Assembly (NCBI GenBank): GCA_033032175.1
Contig: CM065320.1
Location: forward strand, 13,473,413-13,537,412
Direction: 5' to 3'
From: Saturnia japonica
Taxonomy: Eukaryota > Arthropoda > Insecta > Lepidoptera > Saturniidae
DNA length: 64,000 nucleotides
Of this stretch, positions 10,888-21,519 are shown piece by piece. The notes beneath the pieces were generated by a model. That model saw only the letters and a program-made list of their open reading frames with translations, was not told the DNA's origin and did not search any database. The translations under genes and the position numbers were made by a program. Position 1 is the stretch's first letter, and each line of letters starts with the position of its first letter.

Positions 10888-11240
10888 CTGTACCTGATCG
10901 TGAGTTTAGTGTAATCCAATAAGATAGGCGACTACCTTGGGAACTACAGTCTAACGTTAGTTCTCGCTGTCGTACTGATCTGCTCAAATGTCTCTTCACG
11001 TCATATTTGTAAGGTCTCCATGTTGTAGGAAGGAGAGAATACACCGGCCGGGAGATAGTTCCACAGCTTCACAGTACGGCAAAGATAAGACGAAGAGAAC
11101 TTTTTTGATCCCGTCAAGATGGAGGTTACCGTAAAGCTATAGCTCAGGAGCCCAGCGCGTGTGATTCTGTTATGAAAGGGAGAAGAGGGGACTATGTAGA
11201 ACAGCTCTTCAGAACACTAGATATGATATGGACTATAGAT
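10888..11240 (-). mobile_element. LINE ORF2 C-terminus (family I)
   Basis: The minus strand reads KKFSSSYLCRTVKLWNYLPA then GVFSPSYNMETLQI, the Jockey/R1-type C-terminal signature with the LWN.LPA..F box, followed by a stop. Upstream on the same strand, GAAGAGCTGTTCTACATAGT and CCCTCTTCTCCCTTTC match 14650-14690, so about 350 bp of this family are present. Confidence 0.68.
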
Positions 11241-11514
11241 GTTTTCACCTAAAGCTAAGGTTCATTATATGGCACACGCTACCATAAAGCCATGATTGCT
11301 TCATTGCGAAATCATGTGAACTTTCTGTAGTGTACTGTTTCTTGTGGCACGGCAGATGCCTACGTCCGGTGTGAGCAGGTGATCCGGCATACTTCCTGTT
11401 TCTACGCGCCTTTGAATGTTTGCTGTATTGATGTATATAGGAGTAGGTGCGCTAGATTTGTTATATGAACTGAATATTGAATATATTCAGCATACAATTC
11501 ACATCGGGTCCAAT

Positions 11515-11985
11515 ATTTTATATTAGCTATGCCCCACGGTTTCACCCGTGTTAATTTTATGCGACAAACACCGCGCCGCATCCATGTAGTCTAACATAAT
11601 TGATTCTCCCACAAATACAAATTATTTAAAATTTTCATTATTTCCTAAACTATATATCCAAATAGCATACTCTAAAATGAAAATATAACTTCATAAAATT
11701 TTCATTCTGATGAAGTAACTTTTGTTTGTAAGGATTAATATGCCATGTCTAAAAGTAATGCTTATAAATCACTTTTTCATTTTCAACAAGTCTTTGTCAC
11801 AAAATATCTTTTTGAGGCTTACATATAAGAGATAGGCATATGCTATCGCTGACTTTTTTTAAATATACTAAGGGCCAATATTATTGTGGAACATTGTATT
11901 TCAGTATCATTAACCATTACGCCAGCGCACGCGGTTATAGCAGTTCGGAAGGGCCTCGACTTCCGACTTACGTAACAAAAGTCAA
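11515..11985 (+). repeat. Family N repeat, about 470 bp
   Basis: GCCCCACGGTTTCACCCGTG starts it. AACTTCATAAAATTTTCATT, GATGAAGTAACTTTTGTTTG, GATTAATATGCCATGTC and ACTAAGGGCCAATATTATTG follow, matching 25160-25400 and the minus strand at 40215-40500. No coding capacity. Confidence 0.62.
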
Positions 11986-12094
11986 TATTTACAGCTATCG
12001 GAGAGTTATGGTCAAATCTTAAATAGCCTACATTATTCCTCGAGAGATCACAAAAAAGATTTTTTTTTATCCGACCGGTAATTCCAGAGATTAG

Positions 12095-12947
12095 TGTTAT
12101 GGGGGACAAAGGGAGGCAGCTGCCCAACGGTTGTTGTCGAGTTCTTGTATATGTACTCAATTGTTGGGTTAATTTCAATATCGCTAGTAGGATGCGTCGT
12201 ATGTGGCTCGAAAGACGTCTCTATGGAGGATGCGTCAGTTATGGCGAGGATAGATGTCGCTACATAACTCCCCTCCGAGACCAGAGGTCGATAGCAGGTT
12301 GAGTCGTCCATACATCTTGTGATGCTTGCCGGGCCAGTGGAATGTTCCAGTGAGTCGGAACCAGATGCCGCATAGTTCATGGTGAGTCGGAACTGTCTGC
12401 GGTGATGCTCCAGTGAGTCGGGGTGATGTTGCAAGAATGCTCCAGTGAGTCGGAGTGGTGCAGTGCTGCGTATTGGCTGGCTGCTGCATCGACCAGGAGA
12501 GAAGTGCGTCTCTGCTTGCTGACTGGCCGAAGTGCAGTGTGCTGTGCCAAGGTCGCTGAGAAGGCTGTGGGTAATAACCAGGAATGCGCGTCCGCTGCAT
12601 GCTGATGATCAGGATACCCGTAGTAGCCGTGGATTCTGGCTGGCTGTATGACTCGCTGCTCGAAAGATTGAGGAAGTGATAATAACGCAGCTTTTTTGCG
12701 AAAGGCTTCGCTGACGTTCATATGCTCGAAGTTACCAGTATGTAGGTAACCATTGAAAGGGAGGATCCTCCGGTCTGACGAGCTTTATGCCTGGCGGGCA
12801 GCTGCCCAACAGTTGTTGTCGGGTTCTTGTATATATACTCAAATGTTGGGTTAATTTCAATATCGCGATGTGGGATGCATCGTATGTGGCTCGATAGATG
12901 TCTCTATGTAGGATGCGTCAGTTATGGCGAGGATAGATGTCGCTACA
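12095..12947 (+). mobile_element. TRIM-like element: about 165-bp direct terminal repeats around a 520-bp non-coding core
   Basis: The repeats 12095-12264 and 12784-12947 share GCAGCTGCCCAAC, GTTGTTGTCG, TGTTGGGTTAATTTCAATAT, ATGCGTCAGTTATGGCGAGG and ATAGATGTCGCTACA in the same order and spacing. The core is GC-richer than its surroundings and holds four short CCAGTGAGTCGG-type repeats at 12340-12455. GTGT flanks both outer ends (12094-12097 and 12948-12951), a possible target duplication if the left end begins at 12098. No primer-binding site, gag or pol is visible. Overlapping minus-strand frames of 110-130 codons look incidental. Confidence 0.5.
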
Positions 12948-13729
12948 GTGTGTTTAAACAAACGAAAAAACAAAAAAAAAATTATTTGTTATTATAAACG
13001 CTTTATTATATTTTTTTATTTTATATAGAAAATAGCTCAACTGGCAAAACACGTGGTCCGATAAAATTCTAAACATACCAAATTTTGCAATGGACACGCG
13101 ATTTTGCGTTTGATTTTATTGATATTTGATTTTATGGTTATAATGAAATACACAAGGATATTTTCTACGCCAGTAAGACGTAACTCTAGTTATTTTGGTT
13201 CTTGGTTCAATTATACTTGTCTAGTAATCAAGTGGAGTGGTACCCGACAGAACTGCGATCGCTATGCTCATAATGATAAAGACACAGTGACTCTTTTTTT
13301 GCATTTCGGAAACTGCCAGTGTATAACTAAGGCATTGCTTCCACGAGCGAGTTTATCGTCACGAGTCCGCCCTGCTATGGTCGGACGATCTCCACGAGAC
13401 GAATATACTGCAACGACTCGTCGCAAGATTACTGCGTATCCAGAACAAGTCGTTTTTTTGAAAAGAGCGGAATTTAGTGACAGGCAAGAACGAAATCACA
13501 AGTGCCAATAGTTTTGTTTTGCGGCGAGAGCGTGGCGTCTCGGTTTTTGTTTTAGTTGTTGGCGTTTTCTTCGTCAATGTTCTTTTTGCAAAGTATCGCC
13601 TTGTGGAGATACTTTCATAGAATTCTTATAGAATAAAGTAGCAGGATGATAATATTGCCGCACTTAGCTCTTTTATGCAGATGGCGCCTTAATAACTTAG
13701 TACATTTTCTGTCACTCTACACTCAAATC
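12948..13729. other. Unassigned, with a 135-codon plus-strand frame
   Basis: 13104-13511 is open and of near-balanced composition from 13225 on (GAGACGAATATACTGCAACG). The protein has no recognisable domain, and the reverse strand is also partly open. It could be a transposon interior. I do not call it a gene. Confidence 0.3.
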
Positions 13730-14082
13730 TACATATTAATACGTGAAACAAAAACTGTCTACCACTTTTTAAGCGTATTGCGTGCACGAAAAACTGAGAT
13801 TTGGCATGGTTAAAGTTTATATGGAGAAGGAGTGCAGAAAGCTAAATGTATCTATAATATCTGTTTCTAATATATTAAATAAAATAAATTAATATTGCGA
13901 ATCCTAACCTGACCAGTGCCATTAAACTTAGACCCCCCAAAATATTGGCATTGTCACTCAACGAAAAGTGACAGCAAGTAATTTAGATAATACTCATTGT
14001 TTAAATGTTTATGAATACTCCAAATGTCATGCAAAAAATAGTCTATGATCAAAAAGTCGCTGGTCGAATTTCCCTAGTAATT
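13730..14082 (-). repeat. Family B element, near full length
   Basis: Read on the minus strand it matches 59353-59712 over its length. Shared blocks include TTTTGGGGGGTCTAAGTTTA and CTTGCTGTCACTTTTCGTTG. No transposase is encoded. About 350 bp. Confidence 0.68.
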
Positions 14083-14634
14083 ATAAATGCATGAGCTAAT
14101 CAAAGAAAAAAGATATTTTAAAAGACTTTTATTGTAACCGTTTTATTGTAATACATAATATTAAACATATAAACTTAATAATATCGTCAATTCGTACACA
14201 AAAGTTGCAAACGTGCATAAAAATCGGAATCCGTGCAACTGAATACCAAGTAGATACATAAATAAAACTTCACTTGATGGAAAAATCCATGAATACTCGT
14301 GATTTCGTCTAACTCGGCAAGTTCGACTTCGCTCGACATCCTTACGGCATCCGATATAGCCCCGCCTAGGTAATATCAACATTCATTGCATAAATTGTGT
14401 TGGATATTGCATACTAGTGAAAATGCTCTGTGCATGCTTACTTCGCCTGCACATTGTATTTTTTTTTTATTTTGTTGCTTATTCACGTAATTTAAGGTTT
14501 TTACTTCTTTTCGAATTTTACTATTTTTAAATCAAGCCATGAAATAAATAAAACATCTGTCTATTTCTATTTCTCCAAGTTTACTTTCATATATCATATA
14601 ATATATTATTGCGTCGCTGAGTGTGTTGTATCGT
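14083..14634. other. Unassigned DNA
   Basis: The region is AT-rich except 14270-14370. A 73-codon minus-strand frame there has no recognisable domain. Confidence 0.35.
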
Positions 14635-14910
14635 CTACATCATGGTGAGTGTTCTGAAGAGTTGTTCACTAATACCCTCCTCTCCCTTTCCACGACAGAT
14701 CCACACGCTCTGGGCTTCGGAATCACAGTTTTACGATAACCTCCCTCTCGGCACGAACAAAAAGTTCTCGATGACTTATCTTTGTCGTACCGTGAAGCTG
14801 TGGACCTTCTGCCAGCCAGTGTGTTATCTCCTTCTTACGACATCGGTCGGACAACGGTTCTTTAAGCGTAACGTGAAGAGATATTTATGCAGTCTGGCAT
14901 AACGGTGGTG
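14635..14910 (+). mobile_element. LINE ORF2 C-terminus (family I), best open copy
   Basis: A 93-codon frame contains VLKSCSLIPSSPFPRQIHTL and NKKFSMTYLCRTVKLWTFCQ. The region after 'VKLW' is shifted relative to the 11-kb copy, and 'GQRFFKRNVKRYLCSLA' closes the protein in the right frame. It shares order and length with the minus-strand copies at 10888-11240 and 58380-58640. Confidence 0.68.
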
Positions 14911-15544
14911 ACTGTCGATAGATTTATATCTTTCAATGGTTGCCGTTGTGTTTAGATTGTGCAGTGCTTACCATTAGGAACAATATAGTCAATATGCCGA
15001 GCTCTCATAATAATTTTTTTTTACTCGATTTAATTCATTATTACATATTGTTTCATTTACTGTTCATACCAAATTCTAATTTAGTGCGGGCAAGCAAACA
15101 TTTCACTGAGATACGAAAGCAATATAATCTTGATCCCTTTCCAATTTATGTGTGTTTTCGGCTAGAATGTGTCAACGCTTTTTTTTTTAGTAAGTAAATC
15201 GGTACTAATGTATATACTTTGTAAATTTTTGTTTTGTTTTTTAATTTTGGTTTTCTGCCTGTGTAGGCAATTTTTCCAATGTCAAAGAAATGTTATAGAA
15301 TTTAGTTGGCAAATGTACGGTGTACTGTAGAGTAACCCGTGAGAATAACTCTTATAAAGGATATATTGAAAAATTCTTATTAACAGTACCAGTGATAGCA
15401 GTACTACTAAATAAAAGTGAGGTGTACTTCTCGGAACAGTTCAAAAGAACAGTTATTTACAAGTAACAGCTTAGAACTGTTAGCTGTTATCAAATACTAC
15501 GTACCTGTTCCAAATAGGGCTTGTGTATGACACAATTTTTTTTA
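14911..15544. other. AT-rich DNA, nothing recognised
   Basis: 15435-15495 has several GAACAGTT-like short repeats in both orientations, able to form weak hairpins. Confidence 0.4.
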
Positions 15545-15740
15545 CACCTTGGGTTATATTATTGGAGTTTTAGTAAGGATCCCTAATTTTTTTTAAAAAT
15601 TTAATATAGCTTATGTCACTCTGGTATAGTGTAAATTCCCAACAGTTAAAGAGTTTTTCAAATCGGTTCAGTAGTTTCGGAGCCTGCAAACAAACAATCA
15701 AAACTTTCCTCTTTATAATAATTATTATTATTATTATATA
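15545..15740 (+). repeat. Interspersed short repeat
   Basis: TATAGCTTATGTCACTCTGG, GTTAAAGAGTTTTTCAAATC, GGTTCAGTAGTTTCGGAGCC and CAAACAAACAATCAAAACTT belong to a lepidopteran repeat type, followed by a (TTA)n tract at 15718-15738. Confidence 0.55.
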
Positions 15741-16419
15741 GTATAGATGATTTGGAACAAGCTCTTTATTATTTTCAACTATGGTAATGTAACATCATCA
15801 TGTAATCTGGCTGTTATTTACGAACACGTTTTTGTAGTTGTTATTTCTCCATACAAGATTAAGTGGAATAGGTTTCTTATTTTACTTGTTATTTTGTTTC
15901 ATAATTCAATAAATTTTTCTTCATATTGGTCAACAGTTTACTTTTGTTGTAATTTAGCTGTTACTCATCCATGATAATAAATAAATAAAATTAAAAAACT
16001 AACTTCTCCAACGATTTAATCTGCTTGTTTTTCGTACTATGTCCATCTCCATATTACAGGCTACCCCTGAGTCAAATTTAATTGCGATCTGTTCAGAAGT
16101 TTAGATAAGGTATTTATTATCTATCTCTAAACACAATATAGGTGGCGCTTTTGGTTGAGTTATTGACTCAGTTAGTATATTATAGTAATGATGATAATAT
16201 AACTTCTTTAAATACGTTAATTTTTGTTCTTATAAGCAAATTAAAAACACCTTGTAAATATGCTCAACCATTTCCTATTAATATAATACATAAAAAAAAA
16301 TTTAGTAAAATTATAATTGGATAAACAAGCTAAATTATTATAAAGGAAACAAAAACCTGACAGGAAAACTTCACTAAATAAAAACATATAATTTCTATGT
16401 TTGCTCTTTATTTGATTCC
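15741..16419. other. AT-rich DNA, nothing recognised apart from a CTCF-like string
   Basis: TAGGTGGCGC lies at 16139-16148. The open frames around it are low-complexity AT-rich. Confidence 0.4.
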
Positions 16420-16610
16420 CAGATAATTTTATATAGCTTTAGTCACTTCCCACAGTTAAGACTAATCTCACGACATATTGTATGCTAATAAAATCCATCA
16501 AGCCGTTTAGACTACAAAACGTGCTAAAGAAATAGACATACATACAAACATACATTCACTCGAAAAACATAACCCTCCTTTTTTTGTAGTCCAGTAAAAA
16601 CTTAAATACT
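16420..16610 (+). repeat. Interspersed short repeat (family K)
   Basis: TTATATAGCTTTAGTCACTT, AATAAAATCCATCAAGCCGT and TTAGACTACA, then CATACATACAAACATACATT and AAAACATAACCCTCC. The minus-strand relative is at 29395-29590. Confidence 0.58.
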
Positions 16611-17514
16611 GTTCTTATACAAAATCTGATTCATACATGTTGTATTATTAGAAAATAAACCAGACATCTGTATAAATTTCTTGTTAATGTTTCCACTTTT
16701 TACACGTCATGTTCAGCACAGTGGTGGTAGGAAATATTGACTAGTTATTTTACAATTTTATTTTATATTCACCAGTTTTATTGAGCGTGTATATCAAAAC
16801 CGCATCAAACAGTGATCGTTTTGTCGCTCTACCAACATATAAATGTTTAGACTAAAAATTTTACTTTATCACGATAAAGTATAGAATGTATACAGTTTTA
16901 AAATGTTAACACGAACCTGATATTGATTGCTGATTTAAACTGTAATTAATTCAATTAATTAAAATGATGATTACTACACTAAATATTCAATATTCATTTC
17001 GCTATGGCATTGTTCGGACGCTTCATACCTAACTACCTACGAGTAATTTAAGAATTCTATGATACCTCAATGAAAAGATTTTAGACATGCTACTGAACCG
17101 ACATTCATACATACAACCGTTGGGCATAGTTTTAACCAAAATTGATCATAAAATTTTTTGGTAAACATTAGTATCAGTTAAACCAGTATACTCTGTGGTT
17201 GTATTTAGAATTGGGCGCTACACAACACAAGTTGTTCACACAACGTTTTACATTAGCTCGTCAGTAAAAAAAAACTTTTAGAGGACTTTTACTAATTCAT
17301 CACCCACTCTTTGATGCTAAGTTTAAAGTCAATATTAACTTTACCGGATCTTTGTTCCTACATGTTTAAAATTAACTTTCCCAGAAACAGCCCAAATTGA
17401 AAGGTTTCTTGAAAGTATTTCTTAAGCCGCGTATTCACGGGCCTGTAAGCAAGGCCAGGTGTCCTTATTTGTGTAGCGTGAATTATTCAGCGGATCGTTT
17501 TGTAGAACCATTCT
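16611..17514. other. AT-rich DNA, nothing recognised
   Basis: 17420-17514 becomes GC-richer and leads into the minisatellite. There is no coding signal. Confidence 0.4.
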
Positions 17515-17810
17515 CTTCACTGGGCGCCTAGATTCACTGTGTGCATCTCTTTACTGAGCACCTTTCTTCAGTAAGCGCCTATCTTTACTGAGCGCTTCTC
17601 TTCGCTAATTGTCACTCTTTTCTGAGCGCCTTTTTTCATTGAGCGCCTCTCTTCACAAAACGCCTTTCTTCACTGAGCGCTTCTCTTCGCTAATTGTCAC
17701 TCTTTACTGAGCGCCTCTTTTCATTGAGCGCCTCTCTTCACTGAGCGCCTCTCTTCACTGAGTGTCTCTCTTTACTGTACGCCTCTGTTCACTAAGCGCC
17801 GATTTTCTTG
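17515..17810 (+). repeat. Minisatellite, 17-bp unit in an 85-bp higher-order array
   Basis: The unit is CTCTTCACTGAGCGCCT with many variants, about 17 copies. A distinctive variant pair (GCGCTTCTCTTCGC, then TAATTGTCACTC) recurs at 17592 and 17677, exactly 85 bases or five units apart. Confidence 0.88.
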
Positions 17811-18489
17811 AATGTGCAGAATTTTTTCACACTGATTCGAAATAAAGTTAAGTGTTTTTGTATTATTGGTTTATTTTACATCAATGAAACCATGGCATTT
17901 ACATTTTGTAATTATAAATCAACAATTATGCATTATCTGTGTTATAATAATAACACTCATTTCTCAAGAAGATACTGATGTTAAATTAAAAGTAATAAAT
18001 TAAATACAGGGAAAACAGAAAATGACGATTTAAATAATTTTAAATTTTATTAAAATAAATAATACCCGGAAGATAATCCCAGGAGGTTTCGCATTAAGAC
18101 ACGGTACATTACCCGCAGGTGATGCTACCGCTGCGTGACGTCACACTGCAATGAACACATTGTGTTTCGTACAACAAAGCCTCGGTTTAATGGATTACAA
18201 GTAGCGGCTAGGTGTTCCAATGGTTCAATAACTATTTCGTTCAAAACCTTTGTTAAAAGGAATATGGAAGAATAAAATTGTGGTTAAAGAATAACGTTTG
18301 GTAACGAAAAGTATTAAAAATCGAAGTAACAAACATGTCATATTAGTTGAATTCTCGATTAAATTTTATTGTTACTTTAGTTTAGTATTGATCTGCTATA
18401 TATTAAATTCGAGACAAGGTTTTTTTTCCAAAAGTGGGGCACTTTACAGATCGATTTTATTATTATCTTTACAAATAATCAAATTGTAA
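17811..18489. other. Unassigned DNA
   Basis: 18060-18200 is GC-richer (CATTACCCGCAGGTGATGCT, GCGTGACGTCAC with a perfect GTGACGTCAC palindrome) without any recognised feature. Confidence 0.4.
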
Positions 18490-19400
18490 CGTCAAAATAA
18501 CTGCTTTTTACTAAATTCATATGAATGTACAATCATCATCATTATTTCAGCCGCAGGACGTCCACTTCTGAACATAGGCCTCCCCCATAGATCTCCAGAG
18601 CGGCCGATCTTGTGCGGCCTGCACCCAACGGCTCCCAGCGACCTTTATTATGTCGTCTTTCTATCTAGTGGGGGGCCGTCCTACGCTGCGCTTTCCGGTG
18701 CGTGGTCTCCACTCGAGAACCTTTCTGCCCCAACGGCCGTCAGTTCTCCGAACTATGTGCCCCGCCCACTGCCACTTCAACTTGCTAATACTTTTGGCTA
18801 TGTCGGTGACCTTAGTTTGTCTACGGATCTCCTCATTTCTGATTTGATCTCGTAGAGAAACACCAAGCATAGCCCTCTCCATAGCTCGCTGAGCGACCTT
18901 GAGCTTTCTTATGAGGCCCACAGTGAGCGACCACGTCTCTGTGCCGTATGTCATCACTGGCAACACACACTGGTCAAATACTTTCGTCTTGAGGCACTGA
19001 GGTATTTTGGACGAGAAGACGTCGCGCAGTTTCCCGAACGCTGCCCAGCCGAGTTGGATTCGTCGACTGATCTCTTTTTCAAAGTTCGACCTACCTAACT
19101 GCACTGTTTGTCTCAGGAATACAAATGGTACATATATTTAAAAAAAAATTGTCTGTCTGTTTGTTCCGGGTAATCTCCAAAACGGTTGGAACGATTTTGG
19201 CGGGACTTTCACTGGCAGATTGCTGATGTTATAAGGAAACGTAACTATCTTCATGAACTTTTAGGAAAATAATTGGGGTTCCACGCCAAAAAAAAATGTA
19301 CCTAGTATTGTTCAGAACCACGCACGCCCCTCGCGCACTTTTCCCTTCGACGTCGACGTAGCACACGAAATTCCATGCGGACGAACTCGCAGGCACAGCC
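18490..19400 (+). repeat. Short repeat (family D) split by the RTE insertion
   Basis: The left part (18490-18530, AAAATAACTGCTTTTTACTA) and right part (19142-19395, GTCTGTCTGTTTGTTCCGG then ATCTCCAAAACGG) are contiguous in the relative at 27525-27770. GTACA occurs at both junctions as a possible short target duplication. Confidence 0.65.
18531..19125 (-). mobile_element. RTE-type LINE 3' end (reverse transcriptase C-terminus)
   Basis: The minus strand encodes about 150 residues of the RTE ORF2 C-terminus: QLGRSNFEKEISRRIQLGW, VLPVMTYGTETWSLT, RNEEIRRQTKVTDIA, LKWQWAGHIVRRTDGRWG and GKRSVGRPPTR. A TAG then stands where Trp is usual, after which the frame continues KVAGSRWVQAAQDRPLWRSM and EAYVQKWTSCG to the normal end and a (ATGATG) tail at 18531-18547. 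Apart from the single stop this is one of the best-preserved elements in the window. The 5' end is truncated near 19125. Confidence 0.9.
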
Positions 19401-19984
19401 AGTTATAAATAAAATAAAATATAAAAGTTAAAGACATTAAAATCACCTTCATAATTTTTAACCTGACATCGTAAAGTTACACTTGAAACATTTTAATTAA
19501 CATTGCTTATAACTCTTATAAGCCTCAATTTTCACTAAAGTTGAATTAATACTAATTATCTAATCTAAACAAGAGGTTAAAGGCTGAGATCAAAGGGAAG
19601 CTCCTCTTTCTTCTAACTTTTGCTTAACTTTCAAAGTAAATTAATTCGAGAGGAAAAGTGAGTAATTAATATTGAAATCCAATATTTTTTTGATGTTCCT
19701 TCAGGAATAAATTAGACTCAAGGAAGCCTTATCCACGAACAAACTTTTAAATTATGTCAATACTCACTACGACAGCCATCGTTTAATGATAACAATTAAA
19801 ATTTTCATTAAATTAATTTGTTTTAACGTTGTCGTTTGTGCTTGTGTAATTTATGGTTAAAAATAATAATCTATAAAAACCCTTTTGGTTCCCTTACCCC
19901 ACTTAATTTACGTAAATTGCCTTAAATACCATTCCCGGGAGCAGAGATGCTTAATAAATCTGTAGTTCTCTTTGTAATTTTTTT
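19401..19984. other. AT-rich DNA, nothing recognised
   Basis: No coding or repeat signal was found. Confidence 0.4.
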
Positions 19985-20830
19985 TTATTTCCCAATAAAC
20001 ACACTATTCAAAGACAAAAACTCAAAAACTGCTTAATCGATTCTTATGAAATTTTCAATTTTACTTTTAAAAATTATTTAAAAAAAATTTCAAAAAATTT
20101 AATCAATTCTCAACCGATTCCGATCAAATGTTTCTAGAGGGGAAGCATGCGTTACTCCATAATTGATAAGTTATATTAATTGTCAAAAATAAAAGAATAA
20201 AATAAAATTACAGTATGGACATAATTACTGCGATGCTGCATAACAAAAGCGTGCGAAAGAGCGGGCCCCCGTTGGTAAAAAATAAAAATTATCTTAAGCC
20301 TCAAAATCAATCAAAATACCTTGATGACTTCTAATCAAAATTATACGTAATCAGTGTTATTCGAATTTGACTAAATATGATGCCATTGACTTCTTTTTAC
20401 AAGACGTTATTTAACTTGCCTTGTTAGTATTGGTCAGATCTTGCAACTGAATTTTAAAATAGTTATATCTCCAGCCGTTTGAGCTGAAATTTTGCATACA
20501 CGTTTAGTTTGGATGACCATGCATGGTTAGTATCTAAGTATATGTTATTATTCCCGTGTACAAAAATTTCATCAAAAATGGTTGAGAGAAAAATGACATT
20601 TTATGAAATTATTATATTTTTACGATTTGTAAAAGTAATATTGACCATTCTTTTAGCCTTATCAATGCAGCAATGATTTATGCTTCCCATGTACAAGATT
20701 TCGTTACAAACGATCAAGCCGTTCTTGAGTTAAATCCGGACGTACAAACAGACAGCATGGCCTTATAGTATGTTTACCGGGAAATTTGTAAAAAAAAATA
20801 CATGTACAGACAGAATTACATATTTATTAA
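19985..20830 (+). repeat. AT-rich interspersed repeats (family L group)
   Basis: AACTCAAAAACTGCTTAATC, TTCTCAACCGATTCCGATCA, GTGCGAAAGAGCGGGCC, CTCCAGCCGTTTGAGCTGAA and AAGCCGTTCTTGAGTTAAAT belong to one or two overlapping lepidopteran repeat types. Relatives are at 21520-22500 and 52960-53540. No coding frame. Confidence 0.45.
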
Positions 20831-21296
20831 TATAGATAAGCCATAATCATGACTTCATAATATCAGAAGTTAAAGAAGCTGTTCTAATACAAGCTACTGA
20901 GACAAAGTCCACTGTAAAAACTTGCAGAGACTCCGCTTTAATGAACCTGAAGATAATTAAAGTTTCAAAGAAAATGTACCACTTTTTAATTACCTTAGCT
21001 GTTACGTGAACTTAATAAGAATATATTTTCTGCGCTTTTGAGAGTAAGTTTCTGCTACACTCACTGTCAGGTTTTAATTAATTTCACACTTTATCTGTGT
21101 TGGTATTCTTCGCATAGTTATGATAGAAAAAAATAACGGTCTTACTTATAAAACATGATTTAATATACCTGTTTCCTTCTATTGGTATGTAATAGACAAG
21201 GACCAAAATACTTAAAAAAGTCTTAAAATTTTGAATTTTTTATAGAAAAGTCGTAATTTCTTAATATCTTGTTTATGATGACACGCCCTTGTTTGA
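20831..21296. other. AT-rich DNA, nothing recognised
   Basis: This leads up to the GC-rich foldback. Confidence 0.4.
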
Positions 21297-21466
21297 GGGG
21301 TTATTTCACGGCACGATCTACCCGTACCCGATTTCCGGAAGGAGGGCAGGGAGGGGCTTTTGGCTTCGGAATCGAACCAATAGCGACGGTCGATCCTGCG
21401 GTCAAAGGCCCCCCCTGCCCTCCTTCCGGAAATCGGGTGCAGTAGATCGTGCCGTGAAATAACCCC
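21297..21466. repeat. GC-rich near-perfect inverted repeat (foldback), 64-bp arms
   Basis: Left arm 21297-21360 and right arm 21403-21466 pair with only a few mismatches and a one-base gap. The loop is about 42 bases. Each arm begins GGGGTTATTTCACGGCACGA and contains the palindrome TTCCGGAA. TTTG occurs just outside each end (21292-21295 and 21467-21470). The GC content is far above the flanking DNA. It could be a foldback MITE or the source of a long hairpin RNA. Confidence 0.92.
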
Positions 21467-21519
21467 TTTGGGCCCAGCCATGACAGTCATTCTTTACCAG
21501 CTTTTATTCTACTTGCGTT

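Noticed and set aside
12048..12721. Three overlapping minus-strand frames of 111-128 codons
   Set aside because: They lie in the GC-richer TRIM-like block, overlap each other in different frames and contain translated short repeats. There is no domain.
13104..13511. 135-codon plus-strand frame
   Set aside because: No recognisable domain, homopolymer T runs inside and no splice context. I left it as unassigned DNA.
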